Source: Sycon ciliatum (lineage: Eukaryota > Porifera > Calcarea > Leucosolenida > Sycettidae). Taken from it: DNA of 64,000 nt. The notes beneath the pieces were generated by a model. The model was given only the letters and a program-made list of their open reading frames with translations, did no database searches and had not been told where the DNA came from. The number at the start of each line of letters is the position of its first letter. Position 1 is the first letter of the stretch. Where the stretch lies: contig NC_088645.1 in assembly GCF_964019385.1 (NCBI RefSeq), positions 30,052,088 to 30,116,087 on the forward strand, given 5' to 3'. The position numbers and the translations under genes are program-made. Of the stretch, positions 41,678 through 53,184 are shown piece after piece.

Positions 41678-44425
41678 CTATGCACGTGGCCGGAGGAACC
41701 GTCTGTTCCGCCAGAAGCTGGACCCCGTCACTGTCTGCACTGTGTAGCTCCGTCTTCTTCTCGTGCATTTTGTGACCGTTCCTTCCATATCCCAGCGTTT
41801 TGAAGACTGGTTCTGGATCCATACCTTATCGCCTACGTGCAGAGGGGGCAGAGGTTTGCCAAGCTGGGATGAGACCTGCTGGGGAGCACTGCGGCTGTGG
41901 GCAGCGTACTGCTGCAGATTTGCAGGAAGTGTGGGAACCTTGGTCCTCGTTGGCCTTCCAAACAGCAGCTGGGCCGGGCTTGCTCCTCCTGGCCCGGGCG
42001 TGTTACGCCACTCCAGCAACCCTTCTCTGAAGGCACTGCTGTTATAGGCGTCACCTTTGCAAATTTTCATTAATAAGTGCTTCATGGCCTTGACCGCCGC
42101 CTCAGCCGCGCCATTTGACTGAGGATTGTACGGGCTGCTGGGGTCGTGGCAAATGTTCCACTCTGAGCAGAACGAAGCGAACGCTAAAGATCTGAATTGC
42201 GGCCCACCATCCGTCGTGAGGCGCGTAGGAACGCCAACGTCCGACATCCACTGAACGAGATGTTTGGTGACGTCAGACGTGGTAGCCGACCTCCCACAAC
42301 GCCCAACAAATGGCCAGCCGGAAAACTTGTCGGTGAGAACCCGGTACTCGAAGCCGCCTAGGGAGAAGAGGTCCGCAGCTGCATCTTCGAACGGTCTGGA
42401 CGGACGACTGTCAGAGAGGAGCGGCTCAGAAGGTTGGGAGGGGAGCAGCGTGATGCAGGATCTGCAAGTCTGGACGACGTTCTTAACGTCATTGGAGATC
42501 TGGGGCCAGTACACTGCTTGCCTGGCCCTGCGGAGTGTGCGGGTCTGTCCCTGATGAGAAGCGTGAAGTTGCTCCAGCGTGGTCTGGCGTAACCTTCTGG
42601 GAACGACAATACGGTGACCCAACAACACTATGCCGTCCTCGACCGACAGGTCATGCCGAACCTGCCAGTACGGGTGCAGATCGAGGTCCAGAGCAGCCTT
42701 GTCCACCGGAAAGCCGTTCTTTACGGCGTTCAGCAGCTTGAGGTATTCCGGGTCCGTCGAGCCCTCCGCCCGCACCTTCGTAATGCCAAGGTCGGGGAGG
42801 ACTGTATGGCCTGTTTCCTCGTCCTCTTGCGACAGCTGACGGAGAACACAGTAGCAGTGCTCGATTTCTTCCTCACCAGCTTCATCGTCAGGGTCTGGTG
42901 CACGTACTGGATGTCTCGACAGGCAATCTGCGACCTTGTGATCGGCACCCGGTCTCCACTGAGCCACGAACCGAAAAGGCGTCAGCTTCTCTCGTAGTCG
43001 CACGATTCGTGGAGACGTCAACTCATCCAGCGTCTTAGCATTCAGGATAGGAATGAGCGGCTTGTGATCGACTAGCAGCTCGAAATCAGCACCGGCCAGG
43101 AACAGTCTAGCCTTGTGGACTGCCCAGACTACCGCCAGCAGTTCAATCTCCGTTGCAGAGTACCTGGCCTCGGTCTCAGTGACGTGCCGTGAAGCACATT
43201 GCACTAGACGCCACCGCCCGTCCACTTGCTGCTGCCACAGTGCCATGCCGAGACCGTTTGACTGCGAGGCGTCTGTCTCGAGACGAAGCGGCTGTGCAGG
43301 GTCGAAGGTAGCCAACACTCGAGGGCTTACCAGCTCCTCTAGTATAGCTGTAAATGCCTGCTGCTGCGGATCCTCCCAGATAAACTCATTCTTTGGAGAG
43401 AGCAGAGAGCGGATCGGGGATAGAAGCTCCGCTAGTCGCGGCGTGAACGCGTCGAACTGCTGCACGAGTCCACAGAAGGATCGGATATCAGTGCGGTTGG
43501 TAGGGATTGGAAAGTTGTGTAGATCCTCCACCAAGCTTCGATCAGGACTGTAGCCGTCCGGCGTCACCACGAATCCGCAGTACGATGCTCTGGGTGCCGC
43601 AAAGACGAATTTGCGGCGGTTCAGTGTGATTTGGTTTTCCGAGCAAAGCTTGAGCACATTGCGAACCCTCTGGGTGTGCGCCTCAAGCTCAGTGTCGTAC
43701 ACGATCACATCCTCTACCACTTTCTGAAGATTCGAAAACCCGGCGAACACTTCGTCTCCTCTCCGGTTGTGTTCGTCACCTGCCGACACCAAGCCCATGA
43801 CGTTCCGCTTGAAACGGTAGGCACCCCATGGCGTCATGAACGTTGTGAGCCTGGTGCTATCGTCGTCGAGGGGTACCTGCCAGTAGCCATGGCGAGAATC
43901 TAGGGTGGTGAAGTACTGCATCCCCATTGGGATCGACGCGACGACTTCCCGAGGTACTCGGGTTGGGTATGCCGGCCTCTTGACCCATTTATTTAGACCT
44001 GTCAGGTCCACCGTGATGCGCGGCTCACTGGAATTCTTCTTAGGGACCACCACCAGTGGGTGGCACCAAGTGTACGCTTCGCCGACAGGCACCTTCTCAA
44101 TGACGCCCTTGCCGACCATGTCGGACAGCTGGTTCTGCACCGCGTCCCGCCACCTGGATGGGATGGAGCGAGCGCGATACAGGCGGCATGGCGACGCGCC
44201 ACTGATGAGCTCGATGCGCATCGGCTCACCGCTCATGGGCTTGAGCGGGGTATCACAGAACACTTCTGGAAACTCTTCAAGCCAGTCACATATTTGGCGG
44301 CCCAGTGAGCTGTCTACCAGATTCCAGCGTTTAGAAGCGCCAAATGCGGCAGGGCCAGTCTCAGGCTGGTCCCGTAGGCGGCAGGCCGGCGGGCGACGGC
44401 AACTCTGCATTCGCATTTGGATCAA
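41678..44425 (-). CDS. pol: Ty3/gypsy Pol: RT, RNase H, integrase
   Basis: 915 codons, uninterrupted. The first 55 residues come from the leader. RT spans about 55-320: PCRLYRARSIPSRWRDAV, WCHPLVVVPKK, TVDLTGLNKWVKRP, YFTTLDSRHGYWQVPL (first catalytic Asp), and MGLVSAGDEHNRRGDEVF, which resembles the RT motif of Mag-like gypsy elements. The normal YxDD box reads VVEDVIVYD, so its first Asp is Glu. RNase H follows: LRLETDASQSNGLGMALWQQ, SATEIELLAVVWAVHKARLF and PGADHKVADCLSRHP. The integrase has a zinc finger (LHASHQGQ...CRSC), the catalytic triad in AAADLFSLGG, LTTDGGPQFRSLAF and NPQSNGAAEAAVKAM, and a basic C-terminal GDKVWIQNQSSKRWD segment. No gag or protease precedes it, so the element lacks its 5' genes. 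The open frame with a changed catalytic residue suggests a young but incompetent copy. Confidence 0.88.
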   Translation of the reverse strand: MIQMRMQSCRRPPACRLRDQPETGPAAFGASKRWNLVDSSLGRQICDWLEEFPEVFCDTPLKPMSGEPMRIELISGASPCRLYRARSIPSRWRDAVQNQLSDMVGKGVIEKVPVGEAYTWCHPLVVVPKKNSSEPRITVDLTGLNKWVKRPAYPTRVPREVVASIPMGMQYFTTLDSRHGYWQVPLDDDSTRLTTFMTPWGAYRFKRNVMGLVSAGDEHNRRGDEVFAGFSNLQKVVEDVIVYDTELEAHTQRVRNVLKLCSENQITLNRRKFVFAAPRASYCGFVVTPDGYSPDRSLVEDLHNFPIPTNRTDIRSFCGLVQQFDAFTPRLAELLSPIRSLLSPKNEFIWEDPQQQAFTAILEELVSPRVLATFDPAQPLRLETDASQSNGLGMALWQQQVDGRWRLVQCASRHVTETEARYSATEIELLAVVWAVHKARLFLAGADFELLVDHKPLIPILNAKTLDELTSPRIVRLREKLTPFRFVAQWRPGADHKVADCLSRHPVRAPDPDDEAGEEEIEHCYCVLRQLSQEDEETGHTVLPDLGITKVRAEGSTDPEYLKLLNAVKNGFPVDKAALDLDLHPYWQVRHDLSVEDGIVLLGHRIVVPRRLRQTTLEQLHASHQGQTRTLRRARQAVYWPQISNDVKNVVQTCRSCITLLPSQPSEPLLSDSRPSRPFEDAAADLFSLGGFEYRVLTDKFSGWPFVGRCGRSATTSDVTKHLVQWMSDVGVPTRLTTDGGPQFRSLAFASFCSEWNICHDPSSPYNPQSNGAAEAAVKAMKHLLMKICKGDAYNSSAFREGLLEWRNTPGPGGASPAQLLFGRPTRTKVPTLPANLQQYAAHSRSAPQQVSSQLGKPLPPLHVGDKVWIQNQSSKRWDMEGTVTKCTRRRRSYTVQTVTGSSFWRNRRFLRPRA

Positions 44426-45036
44426 CGAAGTGATACAGGTGCTTCCACTGCACCCTGTGGCGCATCAGGGAGGCATCTGGGGCCCAGGCAGCCCGCCCAT
44501 AAGCGCACCACCGTATCAGGTATGCGCACATTGCGCAGGTGGAGCAGCAGAGTAGGGCTTGGCGGATAATGCCGGCAGATTGGCAGAATTCGGTACTTTT
44601 TCTGGTAAGTTTCATGCATGTTTGGTATGAGGATAAAGAAATGGAGCGGAATTCGAGGAATTGCCTGCCATAAGGTTTGTATGGTTCTGCCAATTTCGGT
44701 GCAAAAAAGCAGAATCTGCCACCTTTTCGAGCATTATCCGCCAAGGCCTACAGCAGAGCAAGATGTGTGCCGGACACCCGGCGGTACCCACCATCATCCG
44801 GTCGACTTCATGGTTGTGCGACTTTACACAGCCAGCACTCATTACTTGCTATTGCTTGCAGAAGGCCAGATTTTTTTCTTTTTTCGCTCTTTCCCTTCAT
44901 ACGTGCCTTTGTAGGCACGGCTTCATGTTGGAGCAGTAAATAGCAGTTAGGAACTCTTCTGAGTCAAGCTGGACTCAGCATGTCAAGTTTGGCATAATAC
45001 AAGAAACGCGCTATCCCCAAACAGTTGCGTGGTTAT
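44275..45036 (-). mobile_element. Gypsy 5' leader region
   Basis: Noncoding internal region between the 5' LTR remnant and pol, shared with units at 20036, 30390, 45170, 48384 and 53780. It includes GGTGGAGCAGCAGAGCAAG, TCATGGTTGTGCGAC and CAAGCTGGACTCAGC. Adjacent to the LTR it reads ATAACCACGCAACTG on the minus strand; a tRNA primer site starting TGG is not evident. A hAT MITE interrupts it at 44553-44750. Confidence 0.75.
44553..44750. mobile_element. hAT-type MITE, copy 2
   Basis: Inverted relative to the copy at 19232. Ends TAGGGCTTGGCGGATAATGC and GCATTATCCGCCAAGGCCTA; exact 8-bp duplications CAGCAGAG at 44545-44552 and 44751-44758. The empty site (GGAGCAGCAGAGCAAG) is present in the sister gypsy units. 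Confidence 0.93.
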
Positions 45037-45525
45037 TGTGTGAGTGTATATGCAGGAGTCCGCGGTCATGTGAGGGGGAGTGATAAATGGAAGTTTTCGG
45101 AGGAGGAAGGAGGAAAATGTAGTTATCACCAACCCTCACCGCACCCAGCTCACCCCGCAACGGCGTGCGACCTGAGCTGGGCGCCCTGCCGTGCAGTATG
45201 GAACTATCCTCAAGCCAGTCACGTATTTGGCAGCCTAGTGAGCTGTCTACCGGATCCCAGCGTTTAAAAGCGCAAAATGCGGCAGGGCCAGTCTCAGGCT
45301 GGTCGCGCAGGCGGCAGGCCGGCGGGCGACTCTGCATTCGCATTTGGATCACCGAAGTGATACAGGTGCTTCCACTGCACCCTGTGGCGCATCAGGGAGG
45401 CACCTGGGGCCCAGGCAGCCCGCCCGTAAGCGCACCACCGTATCAGGTATGCGCAGGTGGAGCAGCAGAGCATGATGTGTGCCAGACACCCGGCGGTACC
45501 CAACATCATCCGGTCGACTTATTAT

Positions 45526-48383
45526 TATTATTATTATTTAAATTTTGAATAGGGCAATCCCCACAGGCCTAAGGCCTTTTTACAGGGTACCCTATGTGGT
45601 CACGTATAGATTTGCGGAATAGTGAAAGCGAGGAGCAAGAGCGAATGTCAGCTGGAAGAGAATTCCAGCGGTCAGAAGCCAGAAAGCTCAAAGCGAATAA
45701 GCCATAACGAGTGCGTGCTTTAGGCAGAGCAAGTGAATCTATGGACTGGGAACGTGTATGGGCAGCTGTGCGTGTTGTGGCAGAACGAAGGCAGAAGCAA
45801 TCAGAGAGCAGAGTGCTACACATGCCACGTATGGCCCGAAAGACAAGAATATACAGTCTAAGCTGATAGCGCAGTGCAATAGGAGCAAGGCCATATCTGG
45901 TGTGTAAGACTGAAACATCATAGTGCCAAGGGAAACCAAAAACAATCCTAACAGCGCGGTTAGCAATACGAGTTAGTCTATCATGTTGTGTGGTGTGAAG
46001 GCAGTGTACAAACGCATTAGAACCATATTCGAGGTGTGCTTGAATAAATGAGCAGTAGAAGGTCTTTCTCGCAGCCGGTGTCAGATTGTCCCTGATCTTC
46101 CGGAACATGGCAAGTTTTGTTTCGACCTTTTTCTCAACTTCAGTGACATATGAGGAGAATGATAGATGTTCGTCAATGGTGAGGCCAAGATACTTCACCG
46201 TTGGTGTTGGGGATATGAGGACATCGCCGAGCCGAAGGCAGATGTTAGGAGGAACACATTTTGTTTTTTGTCTTATGATGATAAATTGAGTCTTGGAGTT
46301 ATTAAGATTGAGACCTTGGTCACGTAGGTACTCTCTGATGACGGATATGTCAGCAGAGAGATCATCAGTGAGTTTCTGCAAGTTCGTGCCTGCCTTATAC
46401 ATAGACACGTCGTCTGCAAATTGCCGAACCTTGCTCGTGATGGTACATGATGGCAGAGCTCGGACAGATAGGTTAAAGAGGGCAGGACCCAATGTTGACC
46501 CTTGAGGTACACCTCTTGTAGGTGTGTACTGTTCACCTTCCTGATGCTTCGTGACTACTCGTTGGCGACGGTCACATAGGAAACTAGCTATCCATTGCAG
46601 TGCAGTACCACCGACACCAATAGAGAAGAGTTCTTGAAGAAGGGAGGCGTGATTGACTGTGTCAAATGCTTTGCTGAGATCGAGAAAAGCAGCGACAACA
46701 AATTGGCCCTTGTCTAGACATGCTTGCCAGTCGTTTGTTGTCGTGGCTAAAAGATCTTCGCAGGAATGCTGCTTGCGGTAGGCGAACTGTTCATTCGGCA
46801 ACGCGTTCGGAAATGATTCACCTTGTATGTGCGACATGATCTGCTCATACGCGCACCTCTCCAGCAGCTTGGAAGCGATCGGGAGGAGGGAAATAGGTCG
46901 ATAATTACTGGGATCAGATGAACTCCCGCGCTTGTGAATTGGACGAACGTTGGAAATCTTGTATAAAGAGGGAAAAATACCTGATCTGAAAGAGATGGTG
47001 AAGAGCTGGGCAAGAGAGGGAGCGATTTGTTTCTGGAGGAGTTTGTAGATGGACGGAGGTATTTTATCTGGACCACTTGCTTTGTGGCTGTCAAGGCGTT
47101 TCAAATGGGACACTATGGTTGCTGCTGACACCGGTTCAAACTCAGTGAGGGACGGCTCTGGCATTGGTCCGATCGGTAGTTCGATACCTGTGCCTGATCG
47201 TGAGGGTGCACTCGAAGCGCGCTGTGGAGCGGTCGGTGATACGTTGAGGTGTCCAAAGGTCACGGTGCTAGCTGCACCTGCAGGTGTTGCTGGGGCAGGG
47301 GCTCGAGGTGAGACTATCCTGGCGAACGTTGCTGAAATGTCTTTGACTGAGGCATGGGGCTCATGGTACACAGTTGTTCTCCCAAGCAAAGAGTTGATTG
47401 TTTTCCACTGTAGCCTTGGGTTGCGATTGTTTCGAGTCAGTTCGTTTTGGAAATACGCAGCTTTCTTTCTTCGCATGAGGAGTTTACTTTCGCGCCTTAG
47501 AGCACGGAAAGCCTGAGTTAGACGTTGATCATCCGGTCTCTGTATCATTTTCCTATGTGCTCTTTTCCGGCGATAGAGTAATTGCCTTAGTTCACCGTCC
47601 ACCCAAGGAGAAGGTTTGTATCGTGGTGACGTGGTGATGGTCGTGGTCGGACAATGCTTGTCAAGGGTGTCAGCTATTGAGGTTTGGAATAGGGCAATGT
47701 GCTCGTTTAGAGTGATCTCAGATGGCGAAGGGTTGTTATTATGGAGAGCAGTCAAACTGGAGCTAATGTCGTCTTGGAATTGTTGAATGTTTATCGCTCG
47801 AACTGGAGGCTTACGAATAGTAATGCGTTCTTCTTTGAATGTTCGTAGCATGGTAGATAGCTCGAGAATGACAAGTTGGTGGTCACATACGTCGCATGGT
47901 TGAATGAACGGAGCATGTGATGGAATTGACATTGTTTCCAAGCGGCTGTGAGTTTGGCAACTGAGCAAGCAGGTTAGGTACTAATGGTAGATCAATGGTG
48001 GAGGTGCTCGGCAGCCTCGTGGGGGCGAGTACCACATTTCTTAAACTGGTATCGCTGCAGAAGGTTTGGAGGTGGGTGTAGTGTGGGTGATTGTGGTTCT
48101 GAACATTGACATTGAAATCACCAATGACTATCGTGTGCGATTTTGCTGCTGTGGATCCTAAGATGTTGTCCACTGTATCAGTCAGTTTCTGCCAGAATAT
48201 GACAGGCGTGGACGGCGATCTGTATGCAGCAATAATGTTTAGTGTGATTTCTTGAAGACGTACATGTATCGACACTGCTTCTATATCGTTCGTGATCCCT
48301 ATTCGATTGTGCTGCAGTCCATCACGGACATAGATGCATACTCCTCCCCCAGTCTTGTCTTGTCGGTCTCGCCGATAAAATCA
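45526..48383 (-). mobile_element. 5'-truncated LINE in gypsy unit
   Basis: ORF2 only, truncated in the endonuclease domain. The 3' end reads AAGGCCTTAGGCCTGTGGGG, ATTGCCCTATTC, AAAATTT and TAA repeats at the insertion site. A clear target duplication longer than 1 bp is not seen. Confidence 0.85.
45569..48382 (-). pseudogene. LINE ORF2, endonuclease part + full RT
   Basis: The frame 48382-47883 holds the middle of the EEP domain: RRDRQDKTGGGVCIYVRDG, AAYRSPSTPVIFWQKL and IVIGDFNVNVQNHNHP. A frameshift near 47940 leads into a continuous 799-codon frame (47968-45569). It begins with CDVCDHQLVILEL (the SDH position reads CDH). The connector has KPSPWVDGELRQLLYRRKRA, then a Pro/Ala-rich linker. 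RT motifs: KASGPDKIPPSIYKLL, SNYRPISLLPIASKLLE, AAFLDLSKAFDTVNHASLL, TRGVPQGSTLGPALF and catalytic QFADDVSMYKAG. The C-terminal part includes HLEYGSNAFVHCL and ASDRWNSLPADIRSC. It is closely similar in layout to the LINE ORF2s at 8627 and 34923. Inactive because 5'-truncated. Confidence 0.87.
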
Positions 48384-50506
48384 TGGTTGTGCGACTCTAC
48401 ACAGCCAGCACTCATTACTTGCTATTGCTTGCAGAAGGCCAGATTTTTCTTTTTTTCTTTTTTCGCTCTTTCCCTTCATACGTGCCTAGGCACGGCTTCA
48501 TGTTGGAGCAGTAAATAGCAGTTAGGAACTCATCTGAGTCAAGCTGGACTCAGCATGTCAAGTTTGGCATAATACAAGAAACGCGCTATCCCCAAACATT
48601 TATTTATTTATTTATTTTTTACTATTATTCACAAACCCAACTCGTAAAATAAATAATATGTGGACAAAACAAACAGCTACTGAGCAGGGGCTGCACTGGG
48701 CAGCAGTGATGGTGAGGAACCAGGGGCTCCACCGACCAAAGGTCTCGGCTTCAATGCCCCAAGCACGCACCAGGAAAAAGAAACAGAAATGTAAAGCAAA
48801 GCTAGATCTAGCTATGGGGAAGTAGAATGGGTAAAAGTACCGGTAGGTGTTTAGAAAAATAAAAACAAGATGAAAAGAGATAGTTTATTATCAGTGTTTG
48901 GACTGACGTACAATGTACATGTCAACTTCATCAACCAAAACTTATGAACTTTTTTAATAGATCTGAAACGAAACTCGCACAAAGAAGTGTAAAGAAAACA
49001 AGCTGAAAAACAGAAAAATAGAAAAATAATAAGGCACCCATTTTGATAATCCAGGGGATGGCCCACGCCTGGTAAAAGAATAAGCGGAGAAAAGAAAAGA
49101 ATCATAACAAGTTTTTCCATGTATGCAAAACACAGCTGAGCACTCTGAGCAAGGCCAGGTACGCGGATTAGCGGGTCCGGCAAGCGACGAGCTCGAAAAT
49201 TTACAGGGAATCTGTTGCCCAGTACCAGTTGCTGTTTCTCGGGTGTCGGTAGACCTTTGTCTTGAATGACTGAAAACGTGTTTTGTGTGGGCGCTGCGAC
49301 AGCAGCCTGTCAGGAAGGGAGTTCCATGCGCCAATACAGCAGTACGGGAACGACCGCTTCACGACGGATGGAGCTGAGACAGGGAGCGTGTCTGACAGTT
49401 GATAGGCGTGGCTGGTGGCATTATTGTGCTGGTTCCTGGTTCTGGGGTTGGCTGGAGAAACGCGATGCGGTGGCAATACAGCAAGTAGCTGAGGAGGACC
49501 AGTAATGAAATGCAATGTGTACATGCACGAGAGAGCAGCAACAGTCCGGCGGACAGCCAGACTGGGGAGAATTGCACCAGGGCCAATGATGCGCAGTGCG
49601 CGGCGTTGAACATTATCCAGACGTTGGATGTGGCTGGCTGGCGCGCCCATCCACACAAGCGGGGCATACTCCATCAGGGGCCTCACGAATGCCTTGTAGA
49701 CAGTCGTTCGGCCAGCTGGCGTTAGAATGTTGGCCGCTCGTCGGAGAAAGCCGAGGCGCTGCTGGGCGCGGATGGTCACGGTCCTGAGGTGACTAGCGAA
49801 GGACAATTTGGAGTCAAATCGAACACCAAGCAGTGATATGCTGGTTTCCTACGGTACAGGGGTACCACCAAACAGGATTTGGGGCAGGTCTAGGTCAGTG
49901 CGTCGGAGGGTAGCAGTCATAGCCTGTGACTTGCTGGGCTCGAAAGACACGTTCCACCGGCAACCCCACTCATGCAGGCGGTTTGTGGATACCTGCAAGG
50001 TGTGTGCAGCGTCCCGAGGGCACTGAGCTGAGGATACTAGACTGTATAGTGTCGTATCGTCCGCGTAGGCCTCACGCTGAGCATTGCCATCAAGAACATC
50101 GGCAGCGTCATTCACGTATATTAGAAACAACGTAGGGCCCAATATACTGCCTTGGGGCACCCCTGCAGAGATTGGGTAGAGAGAAGAAATCTGACCGCCG
50201 ACTAAGCACTGGAGTGAACGGCGGTCAAGATAAGACGATAGCCAGCTATGGAGAGTGCCAGTAATGCCGAGCTGCCGGACCTTGTAGAGGAGGCCCACGT
50301 GGGAGACCCGGTCAAAAGCCCCGGCTATATCGACTGCGAGAATTCGTGCCGCGCCACCTTGGCCAACGATGTCCACCCAGGCGTTATGAAGCGCCTGTAG
50401 TGCGTCTGCCGTGCCGAGACCTCTACGGAACCCAAACTGGTGGGGAGTGAGGAGCTGCTGGCGCTCAAGATGGTTCATCAGTTGGCGATTGACAATAGTT
50501 TCCATT

Positions 50507-50692
50507 ACTTTTTTCTGCTCGTCTTGAGCCTGCCTCCCCTGATTGCTACTTCCATTTTCGTATTTTTATTTTCATTTATTTTTCTCTTCATTTCTGACTC
50601 TTCTTACTGGTTGTCATCGCTTCCATAATAGTGGGCAGAACTGCCCGTTTGCCTTGCGATGTAAAATAAATAAACAACAACAACAACAGCCT
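50507..50692 (+). mobile_element. (CAA)n-tailed retroposon in LINE ORF2
   Basis: Splits the RT between MSKA and METIV. The plus-strand 3' end has the hairpin GGGCAGAACTGCCC, then GTTTGCC, AAAATAAATAAA and (CAA)n. T-rich 5' part, no coding. Confidence 0.7.
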
Positions 50693-51403
50693 TGGACATT
50701 CTGCATAATAACGAGACTGGGCGGTAGTTCTTCAGAACAGAGCGCGAAGACCGTTTGTGGATCGGTACCACGTTAGCTGTCTTCCAAGATTCTGGTTGAA
50801 CTCCGCACCTGAAACAGAGAGCGAATAGCTGGGACAAAGGCTTCGCAAGTTCTTTGGCACATTCTTTCAGGACCCGGGCTGAAATGCCGTCACGACCAGT
50901 CGCCTTTGATATGTCGAGTCGCGCTAGCAGACGGTAGACAGTGGCGGGGCGAAAATGAACGGCTGCGAGTGCCGGTGCTCCGGTTGCAACAAGGTCAGGT
51001 AAGTCGTCAGAAGTAAGATCCTGGCCAGTGACACTGCACTTCCTGGAGAAGAAGGTGGCAAAGGCCTCCGATTTCTCATGGCTAGTTGCCAACTCCCGTC
51101 CGCCCGCATCAACAATGAGAGGAATGTCCGTGTTACGTCCGTCCCCACTAGCATACTTTAACTTGGTCCACCATTCTTTGTCCTTGAGTGAGCCCGTGGA
51201 CAGGCTGTGACGGATACTGACCTCTTTAGCTTCCTGGGATCGCCTTAGGATGTTGACGGCTGTGGTAACGGAGCGGAGGAAAGCTTTTTTGAGTGAAAGA
51301 TCGTTCGGGTGTTTTCTCCAGGAACGCCAACGTTTGTCCTTTGCCCTCATAGCAGCTGTACATTCCGGTGTCCACCATTTCGGATCACTTGGCCTCGTGG
51401 TAA

Positions 51404-51606
51404 GCTCTCTCTTTCTTTCTTCTCTTCTTCTTCCCCCATCTCCCGATAATTATTAGCCCCCGTTTTCTTTCGACGCGTTTGCTGTGCAGTGAAGCCGAGA
51501 CCCTAGGTCGGTGGAGCACATCAGACCCCGTCACCACGTCCACGATTCATGCCTGCGATGCTGCACCGCTGCTTTGCATGTCATGATTGGAAGCTGTGGC
51601 CTTAGT

Positions 51607-51633
<27 letters not shown>
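51404..51633 (+). mobile_element. Poly-A retroposon related to the host LINE's own 3' end
   Basis: Plus-strand element with 27 A at its end (51607-51633) and the stem GCCGAGACCCTAGGTCGGTG at about 51494. The same stem is in the 3' UTR of the LINE it sits in. It interrupts the LINE between AKG and TTRPSDPKWW. Confidence 0.75.
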
Positions 51634-51638
<5 letters not shown>

Positions 51639-52430
51639 TTGGCTATTGCGCCTCTGATAGTGGAGGTTACCCGCACACAGGAGGTGTCCGGGTCATCAGT
51701 TATGATGTCGTGCCATGGAGAGTTGCGAAGGAAAGCTCGGAGGCGATGCCAGTCTGCGCTCTTGTACCGCCAGACAGTTCGCTTTGCTGCAGGCTCGTGG
51801 CAAGGTAATATGCCTACGAAGTCGGATAGAACGATAACGTGGTCAGACCGCCCAAGAGGGGGTGTGGCGGTTGTCAATACTGGGGAGTTGAAGGTAGACA
51901 TCACGAGGTCAAGGGTATTGTCGCCACGAGTAGGAGTCTGAACATGCTGCGTAAGGAGGTGCGCGGCACAAGTGTCCTCAAGTGCTTCGCCCGCCGGTGT
52001 GGTCTTAGAGCTGTTTAGCCAGGCACGGTTGTGAACGTTAAAGTCCCCAGCAAGAATGAGACTAGCGCCGTGTTGACGGGCCAAAGGAAGGGTGTCGTCG
52101 AGATGATGGATAAGTGAGAGGTCACCGGGCCCGCAAGAACCCGGCCGGTAGACACCTCCCAGGACAATCTTGTGCCCGGCGCTGAGCTGGATGGATACCC
52201 ACATGACTTCATGCTGGGGGGCGGCCAGTTCATCGATGATCAAGGCTGGGAGAGTAGATCGCACCCAGATTGCAACTCCACCACCGTGTGCTGTGCGGTC
52301 AAGCCTGAATGGAGGGCTATAGCCCGGGAACATAGTGTCCGACACTTGGACCTTCTCTGTTGTGAACTTTGTTTCGGTTACCACTGCGACGTCAGAGGCG
52401 AAATGGAGCAACCATGGAAGAAACAACAAG

Positions 52431-53184
52431 AAAAAAACGAAAAGCTAAAAAATACCAAAATGTAAACCTAGAGCTAAAGTTCTTAAAAACAAAAAAGTCC
52501 TGAACGTGTTTCTAAGATTTAAAAACGCCAAGTGTTCTGCTTGCTGCCAGCTGGACCCTTTCTCTTTTTCTTTCTTTTGTACTTCCTCGGCGTCATCGAC
52601 ATTGTCGCAGTTTGACTTTTGATATAAAACGGGGTATTTACTCACCAGCACTCGTACCAGAGGCAAGGAATCGGACATAGGCGATAGCCATCAGTATAGG
52701 GTGACGGCAAAGTTCTATTTTCTGTTATTGGAAGCTGGAATTTTTGAACAAGACGCAGTTTCTTCGCTGATGTCGCAGCGATGGTAATTTCGACTCGCTG
52801 AGATCAGTCAGGCGTTGCAGCCTGCACATTTCTCGTGCTTATGGCCATTCACTCAAGCCTCGTCACTGTTTTACCTGAGCTGGGGTGAGAATGACTTCGT
52901 GGAACAAGTGGCAGCTCTTGGAGAAACATCGACGGGTCAGCAAACTAAATGCCTGCAACAGCGATAAAATCTGTCGCTCTGGCCGAGACACTCAGTACAT
53001 GATTGTACCTGCAAGAGCTGTGTAGACTCTACACGTAGTGCTAACGTTAGTGATGCACGCGCAGGTGCCGTACCATGGTATACCAATGATGCTGAAAAAG
53101 AGGGCGCGCTGGACGTGATAGTACACTTACCTGCATGAGCTGTGACCACACAGATAAAATAAATGGGCATGCCACGGCTAAAAA
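52431..53184. other. No recognisable gene
   Basis: Chance frames only. It belongs to the foreign DNA between gypsy units. Confidence 0.4.

Larger units (their letters stand above)
45037..48596 (-). mobile_element. Second gypsy unit (deleted), split by a LINE
   Basis: Starts with the 122-bp LTR end (TGTGTGAGTGTATATGCAGG), passes the deletion junction (CACCCCGCAACGGCGTGCGA) into the leader, and stops at GGTCGACTT (45525). A 2.86-kb LINE follows. The unit resumes at 48384 with CATGGTTGTGCGACTC and ends CTATCCCCAAAC at 48596, where another insertion begins. Confidence 0.82.
49201..52429 (-). pseudogene. LINE ORF2, second type: endonuclease + RT, interrupted
   Basis: The EEP domain (52429-51640) shows SDVAVVTETKFTTEKV (catalytic Glu), AHGGGVAIWVRS, LGGVYRPGSCGPGD, LILAGDFNVHNRAWL and GRSDHVIVLSDF. 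The first retroposon insertion follows AKG. Reading resumes at about 51400 with DPKWWTPECTAAMRAKD and continues to KNYRPVSLLCRMSKA, where the second insertion begins (50692). It resumes at 50505 with METIVNRQLMNHLERQQLL. RT motifs are LAVDIAGAFDRVSHVGLL, SAGVPQGSILGPTLF and catalytic EAYADDTTLYSL. A stop/frameshift near 49850 separates the thumb (49806-49201), which has YAPLVWMGAPASHIQRLD and FPYCCIGAWNSLPDRLL. The ADDTTLY form and the thumb differ from the other three LINEs, so this is another clade, possibly nearer Jockey/I types. Confidence 0.82.
48597..52430 (-). mobile_element. LINE of a second type (poly-A/AAAT tail)
   Basis: The minus-strand element ends in AAAT repeats exactly at the break of the gypsy unit (48597). 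The 3' UTR carries the stem CCGAGACCTTTGGTCGG. ORF2 is present from the endonuclease on; ORF1 is absent, so it is 5'-truncated near 52430. Two other retroposons are inserted in it (50507-50692 and 51404-51633). Confidence 0.8.
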
